Of a DNA stretch of 64,000 nt, positions 9,748 through 16,862 are shown piece after piece. The notes beneath the pieces were generated by a model. That model did not search any database. It saw only the letters and a program-made list of their open reading frames with translations, and was not told where the DNA came from. Both the position numbers and the translations under genes were made by a program. Within the stretch, counting starts at the first letter, position 1. Each line of letters begins with the position of its first letter. Origin of the DNA: Clostridium hydrogeniformans DSM 21757 (lineage in GTDB: Bacteria > Bacillota > Clostridia > Clostridiales > Clostridiaceae); assembly GCF_000686705.1 (NCBI RefSeq), contig NZ_JMLJ01000003.1, forward strand, positions 496,001 through 560,000, given 5' to 3'.

Positions 9748-10275
9748 TTATTCTGCTGTTAATTCTTTAAGTAGTCTTAAAAACTCTTCTTCCACATCTT
9801 TCATATCTCTTAAACTTAAATCATAGTTTGTAGATACATCATCCTGAGTTTTAAGCATGCTTTCTGTAGTTAATAAATTTTTAAGTTCGTAGCTAAGAAT
9901 TATATCATCAACCTTGGCCATTTCACTTAGTTCTTCCTTTGTAAGTTCTAAGCCATAGGACCTATATATTAAACTTTGAAGTTTATCTTCTATCTCTCTA
10001 TAGGAATCTAAATAAGCCTTTACCGGTCTTGTAATATCAGATATATAAGCCTCTGATCCATCATGAAGAAGGCAAGCTAGTTGAACTCTTTTTGAAAATC
10101 CTAAAGATTTTGCCTCCCTTGCACAATATATAGAGTGTTGAGCTACACTATAAAAATGCTTATAGTGCCCATTTCCTCTACAAAGCATAGATAAAGAATG
10201 ACTTATATCCTTATCCTTTATCTCTTCCTTTCTAGGATCTAAGGGATAAAACTTTGTTCCTGTATATGTAACCAT
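9748..10275 (-). CDS. HD-domain phosphohydrolase (YfbR-like)
   Basis: A protein of about 175 residues with an HD metal-binding core: SVAQHSIYCARE, then ACLLHDGSEAYISDITRPVK. This resembles YfbR-type deoxynucleoside 5'-monophosphatases and other small HD hydrolases; the precise substrate is inferred only. The start ATG 10275 (MVTYTGTKFYPLDPRKEE) has AGAGG 7 bases upstream. An in-frame ATG 18 bases earlier has a weaker site and would add MDRGNY. It appears monocistronic. Confidence 0.85.
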   Translation of the reverse strand: MVTYTGTKFYPLDPRKEEIKDKDISHSLSMLCRGNGHYKHFYSVAQHSIYCAREAKSLGFSKRVQLACLLHDGSEAYISDITRPVKAYLDSYREIEDKLQSLIYRSYGLELTKEELSEMAKVDDIILSYELKNLLTTESMLKTQDDVSTNYDLSLRDMKDVEEEFLRLLKELTAE

Positions 10276-10600
10276 GTAATTTCCTCTGTCCATAATGTCA
10301 CCATCCTTATTCTAGAAAAATTAACTAATTAAACTTTAAAATATTTTATCCTTGGTTTAATATTTCTACCTTTATAATTATAACACTTATTTATGGAAAA
10401 TTCTTATTAATTGTCTATAAATCCTCACTTAAAATTAGTTAATACCATAAGTATTATTTACGAAAAATGAAATTAAAATTATGAATTCATATATATTTTA
10501 ATAATTTTACTTTATTTAAAATATTTTTCTTGAACTTTTATATTCTTTATGTTTATTATCTTATTATAAACATAAAACATAAGAATAAGGGGGCTTAGCT
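10276..10600. other. Divergent intergenic region
   Basis: The gap between the HD hydrolase and the ThrE-like pair. It is AT-rich with several AT-tracts and must hold promoters for both sides. I see no convincing operator, hairpin or small gene. Confidence 0.4.
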
Positions 10601-11368
10601 ATGGATGTAGATAAAATTCTTCACCTTGCTGCCTATGCTGGGGAAATAATGCTTGAAAGTGGCGGAGAAACCTATAGAGTTGAAGAAACCATGTGTAAAA
10701 TATGTAGTGCTTATGGACTACATAATATTCAATCTTTAGTTATTCCTAGAGGCATAGTAATTTCAACTCAAGTATCTAATCTTCCCACTAATACTGTGGT
10801 AAAAAGAGTAGAAAAAAGAACTTGGGATCTTGAAAAGGTAGCTAAAGTAAATAACTTATCAAGATCTCTTCAAAGTAAAAATTATTCAATAGATGAGGTA
10901 AGTGATGAATTAAAGATCATTAGTAATACAAAGGGATATAGTGGTCTTGTAAGGACATTATCAGGGGCTGTGGCTGCTGCATGCTTTTCCGTATTATTTG
11001 GAAGTAATCTAAAAGATTTTATATGCACCTTTTTCATAGGTATATTTGTAAGTATATTGGGATATGTTGGGGGCTTATTATCCATAAATGGTTTTTTCAT
11101 GAATGCCTTAAGTGGCGCTCTTGGAGCTTTTTTAGCCATAGTATCTGTAAACTTAGGCCTTGGGGATCATGTAGATAAGGTAACCATAGGTTCTATAATG
11201 CTTTTAGTTCCTGGCCTTGTAATAACGAATGCCATAAGAGATACAATATCTGGGGACTTACTCTCTGGATTAACTAGGGCTGCTGAAGCCTTCCTTATTG
11301 CTATATCTATAGCTGTGGGTACTGGTTTTGTATTTACCATATGGATAAATATTTTTGGGGGTATATAA
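10601..11368 (+). CDS. ThrE/YjjP-like threonine/serine exporter subunit, long
   Basis: A 255-residue DUF1212/ThrE_N family protein. A soluble N-terminal region of ~115 residues contains MLESGGETYRVEETMCKICS and IPRGIVIST. Five hydrophobic segments follow, with AFLAIVSVNLGLG and GSIMLLVPGLVITNAIRDTI. In the family this half and the adjacent smaller half together make a threonine/serine or small-acid exporter; ThrE of Corynebacterium fuses both. The next gene begins 2 bases after the stop, so the two are co-translated. RBS is GGGGGC upstream of the ATG. Confidence 0.88.
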   Translation: MDVDKILHLAAYAGEIMLESGGETYRVEETMCKICSAYGLHNIQSLVIPRGIVISTQVSNLPTNTVVKRVEKRTWDLEKVAKVNNLSRSLQSKNYSIDEVSDELKIISNTKGYSGLVRTLSGAVAAACFSVLFGSNLKDFICTFFIGIFVSILGYVGGLLSINGFFMNALSGALGAFLAIVSVNLGLGDHVDKVTIGSIMLLVPGLVITNAIRDTISGDLLSGLTRAAEAFLIAISIAVGTGFVFTIWINIFGGI

Positions 11369-11370
11369 TT

Positions 11371-11847
11371 ATGTTCATAGAAACTCTAGCAGCTGCTGTA
11401 GGTACTTTAGCAATAGCTATAATATTTAATATTCGTGGAAAAAATCTTATTATAGCCTCCATAGGAGGAGCCCTTGGATGGCTTTCTTATAAATTTTTTC
11501 TAGGCCATGGACTTACTAAAGTTACTTCCATGTTTATCTCCTCTTTAATAATAAGTGTATACTCTGAGACCTGTGCCAGGGTGTATAAAGCTCCTGTTAC
11601 AACATTTATAATATCTGCACTTATACCTTTAGTACCAGGTGGTGCCATGTATTATACCATGTATGAAGCTGTGGATGGTAATGCAAGTACAGCTCTTTAT
11701 ATGACCATGGATACCTTAGCTTGTGCAGGGAGTTTAGCCTTTGGAATAATTGTTGTATCTACTTTGCTTAAAATATTTTTCTCTGCTAAAAAGCTTATAA
11801 GAGCTACAAAGCTTAAAAAGCTTTTAATGGATTTTAAAAATAAATAG
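11371..11847 (+). CDS. ThrE/YjjB-like exporter subunit, short (DUF3815)
   Basis: A 158-residue membrane protein with about four to five hydrophobic segments. It carries the conserved TFIISALIPLVPGGAMYYTM motif of the ThrE_2/YjjB family. It is the partner of the preceding DUF1212 protein. I place the start at ATG 11371, two bases after the upstream TAA, because GGGGGT lies 8 bases before it. An earlier in-frame ATG at 11341 would overlap the upstream gene by 28 bases and lacks an RBS. A terminator follows at 12073. Confidence 0.88.
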   Translation: MFIETLAAAVGTLAIAIIFNIRGKNLIIASIGGALGWLSYKFFLGHGLTKVTSMFISSLIISVYSETCARVYKAPVTTFIISALIPLVPGGAMYYTMYEAVDGNASTALYMTMDTLACAGSLAFGIIVVSTLLKIFFSAKKLIRATKLKKLLMDFKNK

Positions 11848-11940
11848 TACTAGAAAGTTTTAACAATAAAATTTTTTAGCATTTATATGTAATATACAAA
11901 TATATTTATAGTATTTTAGGTTTGAATATTAAATCTATAT

Positions 11941-12045
11941 ATAGGATTTTAAGTTTTAAACTTAATTTATACATCTATCCAAAGAAAGAGAAACTAAGTA
12001 TATTTTTAATAAATAAGTTAAGAGTTTATGCTAAAACACTATAAA
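11941..12045. repeat. ~105 bp dispersed repeat, copy 1
   Basis: This begins ATAGGATTTTAAGT and ends near ACTATAAA. It aligns almost without gaps to 13809-13913, at roughly three quarters identity by eye. The copies are in the same orientation and lie on either side of the GH4 gene. The function is unknown. The remaining bases of the 11848-12177 gap hold only the terminator. Confidence 0.7.
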
Positions 12046-12072
12046 AGCTTTTAATCCTATATCTAAAAATAA

Positions 12073-12124
12073 AAAAGCACTAAGGTGGTATGTAAATTTA
12101 ATTACCCTCTTAGTGCTTTTCTTT
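12073..12124. terminator. Terminator between convergent genes
   Basis: A stem built on AAAAGCACTAAG with CTTAGTGCTTTT, one bulge and a ~12-nt loop, then a T-rich tract. It can serve both the exporter pair and the GH4 gene. Confidence 0.8.
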
Positions 12125-12177
12125 ATATACAACTTATATACTCTATTAAAATAAGTTACTTTAGTTTTTATCTTATA

Positions 12178-13518
12178 TTATTTTTCCTTTTTTAATTTTT
12201 CTATTACCTCTTTAAATTGTGGAAGATAATCTTCATGGGCAACTAATAATTCATCTAAAACTATTTTAGCCATTTTATCTGATGGTATCAAAGGATTTAT
12301 AGTAAGAGCTACTAACGCCTTGTTATAGTCTCCTGTAACAGCTGCTTCTATAACTAATCTTTCAAATGACTTAATTTGTTGAACTAATCCATTAACCTGA
12401 ACATTCATTTCTCCTACTTGTATAGGCTTTGGACCATCTTTAGTTATTATACAGCTAATTTCTACAGCTGAATTTTCATCTATTCCTTTAATAGCTCCAT
12501 TGTTTCTAGTATTAACTGGTTGAATATCTTTTTTATCATTATACATAGAGCTTATAAGTCTACATGCTGCATCACTATAATAAGCTCCTCCTCTTTTTTC
12601 TAATTGAGGTGGCTTAACATTAAGGTTTTCATCCTTGTATAATTCAAATAAATCATCCTCTAATCTTTTAACTACCTCTGCCCTTGTTTCTCCCTTGGAG
12701 AATTCCTTTAATTCATCTTCTAACATTTCTTTTGTTTGGAAGTAATATCTATGATAAGGACAAGGCATTATATTAAGTCCTTTGATAAATTCTGGCATCC
12801 AATCAAAGTCTTTAATATTCTTAACTACTCCTCCCATTTCTCCATTAGCTATTTTATTTATAACCTCTTCTGTAACGTTTATTCCATCTTTGTAAATGTT
12901 GTTTCCAAATACCATATGGTTAAGTCCTGCAAAATCTATTCTTATTCTGCTATGATCCACATCTAAAAGTTTTGCAACTGCCATTTCCATTCCTATTGGC
13001 ACATTACAAAGTCCTATTATCTTTTTATTATTTCCATGTCTTAAAAGTGCTTCTGTAACCATTCCTGCTGGATTAGTGAAGTTTATAAGCCAAGCATTCG
13101 GACAAAGTTCTGCCATATCTTTATCTATATCTAAAATAACTGGTATAGTTCTAAGAGCCTTGAACATTCCCCCAGCTCCATTGGTTTCTTGCCCAATTAA
13201 TCCATGGCTTAAAGGTATCCTCTCATCCTTTATCCTTGCATTTAAAAGACCAACTCTAAGTTGAGTAGTTACGAAATCAGCATCCTTTAAGGCCTCACGT
13301 CTATTTAAAGTAGTGTGTATTTCCATAGGAACTCCAGCTTTTTTTACCATTCTTTTTGCTAGGTCTCCAACTATATTAAGCTTTTCTTCTCCTTCTTTTA
13401 TATCCACAAGCCAAAGTTCTCTAACTGGAAGCTCATCATATCTTTTTATAAAACCTTCCACAAGCTCTGGTGTATAACTTGATCCTCCACCTATAGTTAC
13501 AATTTTTAATCCCTTCAT
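12178..13518 (-). CDS. licH: GH4 6-phospho-beta-glucosidase
   Basis: A 446-residue GH4 enzyme that hydrolyses phosphorylated beta-glucosides such as cellobiose-6-phosphate, using NAD+ and a divalent metal. The N-terminal Rossmann motif is VTIGGGSSYTPELVEGF. Metal- and substrate-binding regions include GQETNGAGGMFKALRTIP, INFTNPAGMVTEAL and IGLCNVPIGM, with CN and the following H of GLNHMVFG as ligand-type residues. GGGSSYTPEL matches LicH/CelF rather than the alpha-specific GlvA branch. Start ATG has RBS AAAGGAGGATT. No PTS gene is adjacent, so the sugar permease must lie elsewhere. A ~105 bp repeat flanks each side. Confidence 0.92.
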   Translation of the reverse strand: MKGLKIVTIGGGSSYTPELVEGFIKRYDELPVRELWLVDIKEGEEKLNIVGDLAKRMVKKAGVPMEIHTTLNRREALKDADFVTTQLRVGLLNARIKDERIPLSHGLIGQETNGAGGMFKALRTIPVILDIDKDMAELCPNAWLINFTNPAGMVTEALLRHGNNKKIIGLCNVPIGMEMAVAKLLDVDHSRIRIDFAGLNHMVFGNNIYKDGINVTEEVINKIANGEMGGVVKNIKDFDWMPEFIKGLNIMPCPYHRYYFQTKEMLEDELKEFSKGETRAEVVKRLEDDLFELYKDENLNVKPPQLEKRGGAYYSDAACRLISSMYNDKKDIQPVNTRNNGAIKGIDENSAVEISCIITKDGPKPIQVGEMNVQVNGLVQQIKSFERLVIEAAVTGDYNKALVALTINPLIPSDKMAKIVLDELLVAHEDYLPQFKEVIEKLKKEK

Positions 13519-13652
13519 AACTAAATCCTCCTTTATATAAACAGTGTAATCTTAAAACATTCTAATATTTAATCATTTATTAAAACCTTTTCTTAATCTA
13601 TGACTTAATTATATACAGAGGTGTTTTTTTACTCAAATTTTAAAACATGAAC

Positions 13653-13664
13653 TGTACTAGTACA
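13653..13664. promoter_or_regulatory. 12-bp palindrome between licH and the MocR-type gene
   Basis: TGTACTAGTACA is a perfect palindrome in the divergent promoter region, ~135 bases upstream of licH and ~300 upstream of the regulator. It could be an operator for either gene. There is no second copy nearby, so support is weak. Confidence 0.3.
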
Positions 13665-13808
13665 TTTCTCTTTTATATCCTATAATAGTACTATTGAGAC
13701 CTATCTATTATATATATTTCTATTTGACTGTTTAACTTTTTTCTTCTTAAACATATAGTTCTAATATTCGATTCTCTTAAGACTATATGTTATGGAAATA
13801 AGAATATT

Positions 13809-13913
13809 ATAGGATTTTAAGTCTTAAAATTAATTTATACATCTGGCTAAAGCAAAACAAATCAATTATATTTTAATGGGTAAGTTAAGTGTTTATGTAA
13901 AAAAACTATAAAG
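13809..13913. repeat. ~105 bp dispersed repeat, copy 2
   Basis: This is the direct-repeat partner of 11941-12045. It starts ATAGGATTTTAAGT, shares a TTAATTTATACATCT block, then TAAGTTAAG-GTTTATG, and ends at ACTATAAAG. It lies 47 bases before the MocR-type start, so it probably overlaps that gene's promoter or 5' leader. The other part of the 13519-13960 gap holds only the palindrome at 13653. Confidence 0.7.
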
Positions 13914-13960
13914 TGAATTCATATATAAAATTATTTAACTAATTAAGGAAGTGATATACC

Positions 13961-15301
13961 ATGAGTCTTATATATAAAAAAATTATGGATGACATAGAAA
14001 AGAGTATAATAAATAACACCTATAAATCTAATAAAAAACTTCCCTCCATAAGATTTTTAGCTGCCAAATATAACTGCAGTAAAAGTACTGTGGTAAAAGC
14101 CTTAGAAACCTTAAAAAATAATCACATAATATACTCAATCCCTCAAAGTGGATATTATGTTCTAGAAAATACCCTAGTTAAAAATACTACTAATTCTCCA
14201 TTTATTGATTTTTCTACAGGTAATCCTAATATAGGTGATATGAATATTCCTGACCTTAAACATAGTCTAGATATAGCAGTTGATATATATAGCAATAATT
14301 CCCTAAATGATAACACCTATGGAGTTGACTCCCTTAGAAATCTAATTCCAAGCTATCTTAGCAAATTTCATGTATTTACTAAACCTAATAATATATTTTT
14401 AAACCTTGGTATTCAACAGCTTCTTAGTATATTATCTCCAATGCCCTTTCCAAATAATAAGGATATAGTTCTTGTTGAAAATCCTACTTATAAATATTTT
14501 CTACAATATTTAAAGTTCTTTGATATAAATTCTATGAGTATTGATAGAGCCTCTAAGGGAATTGATCTTAATATGCTAGAACATATATTTAAAAATGAAA
14601 AAATTAAGTTTTTCTATACCGTACCAAGGTTTCATAACCCCTTAGGTACTACCTATGAAAAAGATTATATAAAGTCCATAGCTTATCTTGCATCTAAATA
14701 TGATGTTTACATAGTAGAGGATGATTATTTTGGAGATATTGTTACTGATCCTAAGTATGATCCTATATTTTCTTTTGGTGACTATAGCCATCATATATAT
14801 TTAAAAAGTTTTTCTAAACTTCTTCCTTGGATAAGGATAGGTATAACTGTTATGCCCGATAGTCTTCTTTCAACCTTTAATCAATATAGAAAATTTTCTT
14901 ATTACTCCTCTTACTTCTCAGCTTCTTTAGTTTCCCAAGCCACACTTGAGATTTATTTAAAAAGTAACTTGTTAAAGAAGCATATAAATATATTGACTAA
15001 GGAATATATAAAACGTAATAAGGTACTTAATAATAAATTATCTAAACTTAATTCTCTTTCCATAGAAACTTTAGGTGGAGAAGGTGGATTTTACTCTTAT
15101 ATAGAGCTCCCTACTAAAATTAAAAATACTGACTTTATAAAATCATTAAAATCTAAGGGAGTCATTTTATCTTCTACAGACTCTTGCTATTTTGAGAATA
15201 AAAAAAATGGGGTAAGAATTAGCATAGCTAAATCTAATAGTGAAGACATAGAAAAAGGTATGGATATAATAATTGATCATTTAAGTTCCACGGTAAAATA
15301 A
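13961..15301 (+). CDS. MocR-type GntR regulator with aminotransferase domain
   Basis: A 446-residue fusion. An N-terminal GntR winged helix covers ~1-75 (LPSIRFLAAKYNCSKSTVVKAL). A class I aminotransferase-fold domain covers ~90-440, with ENPTYKYFLQ, PRFHNPLGTTY and the PLP-lysine segment YLKSFSKLLPWIRIG. MocR proteins bind PLP and usually control amino acid or vitamin genes; the target here cannot be told. Start ATG has RBS AAGGAAGTG. Two tandem unknown genes follow after a 61-base gap and may be co-transcribed. It is unlikely to act as an enzyme. Confidence 0.9.
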   Translation: MSLIYKKIMDDIEKSIINNTYKSNKKLPSIRFLAAKYNCSKSTVVKALETLKNNHIIYSIPQSGYYVLENTLVKNTTNSPFIDFSTGNPNIGDMNIPDLKHSLDIAVDIYSNNSLNDNTYGVDSLRNLIPSYLSKFHVFTKPNNIFLNLGIQQLLSILSPMPFPNNKDIVLVENPTYKYFLQYLKFFDINSMSIDRASKGIDLNMLEHIFKNEKIKFFYTVPRFHNPLGTTYEKDYIKSIAYLASKYDVYIVEDDYFGDIVTDPKYDPIFSFGDYSHHIYLKSFSKLLPWIRIGITVMPDSLLSTFNQYRKFSYYSSYFSASLVSQATLEIYLKSNLLKKHINILTKEYIKRNKVLNNKLSKLNSLSIETLGGEGGFYSYIELPTKIKNTDFIKSLKSKGVILSSTDSCYFENKKNGVRISIAKSNSEDIEKGMDIIIDHLSSTVK

Positions 15302-15362
15302 TTCACTTTTTACTTTTTATGGCATATCATAAAGGTATAAGCTATATAAGGAAGGGGCTATT

Positions 15363-15965
15363 ATGGGTTTCTTTAATCGTGCAGACTTTGGGCCATTTAA
15401 TCCTAATATTAATAGAAGAACTACTGGTCAAAAGGATATATCTAATAAAATATTTTGTTATATCACCACAACTTCTATTAGTAGAGATACTTCATCTGCT
15501 GATTCCTCTACCACTACCACTGATAATTTAGAAATTTTATCTACCACATTTATAAACTTAGAGATAAGTCTAAATACCTTTATTATAGGATTAATAATAA
15601 ATGAAATTCAAAGGGGAAAGCGTAGTTATAATGAGAATGAAACTTTTCATCCTAGTGAAGAAGTTAATGAGTTTATTCATAACACTCTTCAAGAAAATGT
15701 CCCAAGGACTATGGAGACAATACCTAATTTAACCTTCGTTTATGGTAATGCAGCTGCTGTTCTTCCTATTTATACTCAAGTTATAAATATTACTCCATTA
15801 AATTTTTTTATAGTTCTTGCCCTACATAAACTTGAGGCTAATGCTGTAGAGACCTCCAATGGAATCTTTGTATTAAGTAGGCTTTCAAGAGAGACTGGTG
15901 TAATTGAACTACTAAAGTTTTATCAACCACTTACAGGTACAAACCTTAGTGCTGGGGAAGAATAG
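15363..15965 (+). CDS. Unknown protein, first of two tandem paralogues
   Basis: A 200-residue protein of unknown family with no signal peptide or obvious membrane span. Its central and C-terminal parts align with the next gene: NTFIIGLIINEIQRG here against TNFLIGLFIDEIQKG, then YNENETFHPSEEVNEFIH against YDENSTLHPNSEYNNIIH, then VLPIYTQVINITPLNFFIVL against ILPAYSETIAISPLSFYIVL. The N-terminal ~55 residues are Ser/Thr-rich and not shared. RBS is AAGGAAGGGG. It is 61 bases after the MocR-type regulator and 35 before its paralogue, so the three may form one transcript. Confidence 0.75.
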   Translation: MGFFNRADFGPFNPNINRRTTGQKDISNKIFCYITTTSISRDTSSADSSTTTTDNLEILSTTFINLEISLNTFIIGLIINEIQRGKRSYNENETFHPSEEVNEFIHNTLQENVPRTMETIPNLTFVYGNAAAVLPIYTQVINITPLNFFIVLALHKLEANAVETSNGIFVLSRLSRETGVIELLKFYQPLTGTNLSAGEE

Positions 15966-16000
15966 GGAGTTTAATTATTTACTTTAGGTGGTGATTTTCC

Positions 16001-16576
16001 ATGTCAAATTTTATAGATCCTTATGAAGGTGGTAAAATACCTTCCTTAAGTGAGTTTTTAAATAATCCTAATCCTTTTATAAAGGACGGAAAAATAATTT
16101 ATCGTAATTTTAATAGGTTGTACTATTTTCTAAATAGTACATCAAATACCCCTACCTCTAATGAACCCCCTCCTCCTTCTATAGTTATAAACATGCAAAT
16201 TAGTAAAACTAATTTTCTTATTGGCTTATTTATAGATGAAATTCAAAAGGGTTCAATTCCCTATGATGAAAACTCAACCCTTCATCCTAATAGTGAATAT
16301 AATAATATTATTCATAAATTACTACAAAGTGAGCCTAACTTTATTTCAAATTCTACCCCTTACTTAATCCTTGTCCTTGGAAACACTAATGCCATATTAC
16401 CAGCTTACAGTGAAACCATAGCAATAAGTCCTCTTAGCTTTTATATAGTTTTAATACTCCATGCCCTTGAAAATGATCCTGCATTGTTCTTTGGTAATAA
16501 TTCCTTTGCATTAAGTGATCCTATAAACTTAGATTTAGCAGCTCAAAACATTCAATTTTACTGTAATAATATATAA
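16001..16576 (+). CDS. Unknown protein, second of two tandem paralogues
   Basis: A 191-residue paralogue of the preceding gene, sharing an alternating hydrophobic core from about residue 65 to 165. The shared features are an NxxIG-(L/I)-x-(I/N)-(E/D)EIQ segment, a YDENxTxHP segment and an (I/V)LPxY segment ending in an ALEN-type helix. A Pro-rich spacer (TPTSNEPPPPS) precedes the shared domain. RBS is AGGTGGTG. A perfect 13-bp terminator begins at its stop codon. I do not recognise the family; the duplication suggests subunits of one complex or a diversifying structural protein. Confidence 0.75.
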   Translation: MSNFIDPYEGGKIPSLSEFLNNPNPFIKDGKIIYRNFNRLYYFLNSTSNTPTSNEPPPPSIVINMQISKTNFLIGLFIDEIQKGSIPYDENSTLHPNSEYNNIIHKLLQSEPNFISNSTPYLILVLGNTNAILPAYSETIAISPLSFYIVLILHALENDPALFFGNNSFALSDPINLDLAAQNIQFYCNNI

Positions 16577-16612
16577 AGGTACTATAAACTTAAAATAAAT
16601 TTATAGTACCTT
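16576..16612 (+). terminator. Terminator of the paralogue pair
   Basis: A perfect 13-bp stem AAGGTACTATAAA with TTTATAGTACCTT and an 11-nt loop, starting at the stop codon of the second paralogue. Confidence 0.85.
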
Positions 16613-16689
16613 ATATATTTTATAATCCAAATAATATCTATTCCTTTATAGCTATATAAAAATTAAGACTAATTAAATTGTTTTAAATA

Positions 16690-16721
16690 AATTAAGCTGG
16701 AGCAAAAACTTCAGCTTAATT
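16690..16721. terminator. Small hairpin before dispersed repeat copy A
   Basis: AATTAAGCTG pairs with CAGCTTAATT over a 12-nt loop, with T-rich sequence beyond. It is a second terminator-like hairpin just left of the dispersed repeat. Confidence 0.55.
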
Positions 16722-16726
16722 TTAAT

Positions 16727-16862
16727 TTTATCTGATGGATATAATCTGTAACACCCTCATCCTCTAAAAGGTGGGAGATAACAGTTGCCACAATCCTAGA
16801 TGAGCTTATCTAACCTTAAGATGGTGGAAAGAACACACCATCTTAAGGAAGATTTCTTCTAT
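16727..16862 (+). repeat. Dispersed ~135 bp repeat family, copy A (complete)
   Basis: It starts TTTATCTGATGG, has a core GGTGGGAGATAACAGTTGCC, and ends in a perfect 13-bp hairpin (arms 16814-16826 and 16836-16848, CCTTAAGATGGTG with CACCATCTTAAGG) followed by TTCTATTT. It abuts the stop codon of the convergent ABC exporter gene. Three more copies in the window have the same orientation. Size, subterminal hairpin and lack of an ORF resemble a non-autonomous IS200/IS605-type element or its right-end RNA; that is inference. Confidence 0.75.
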
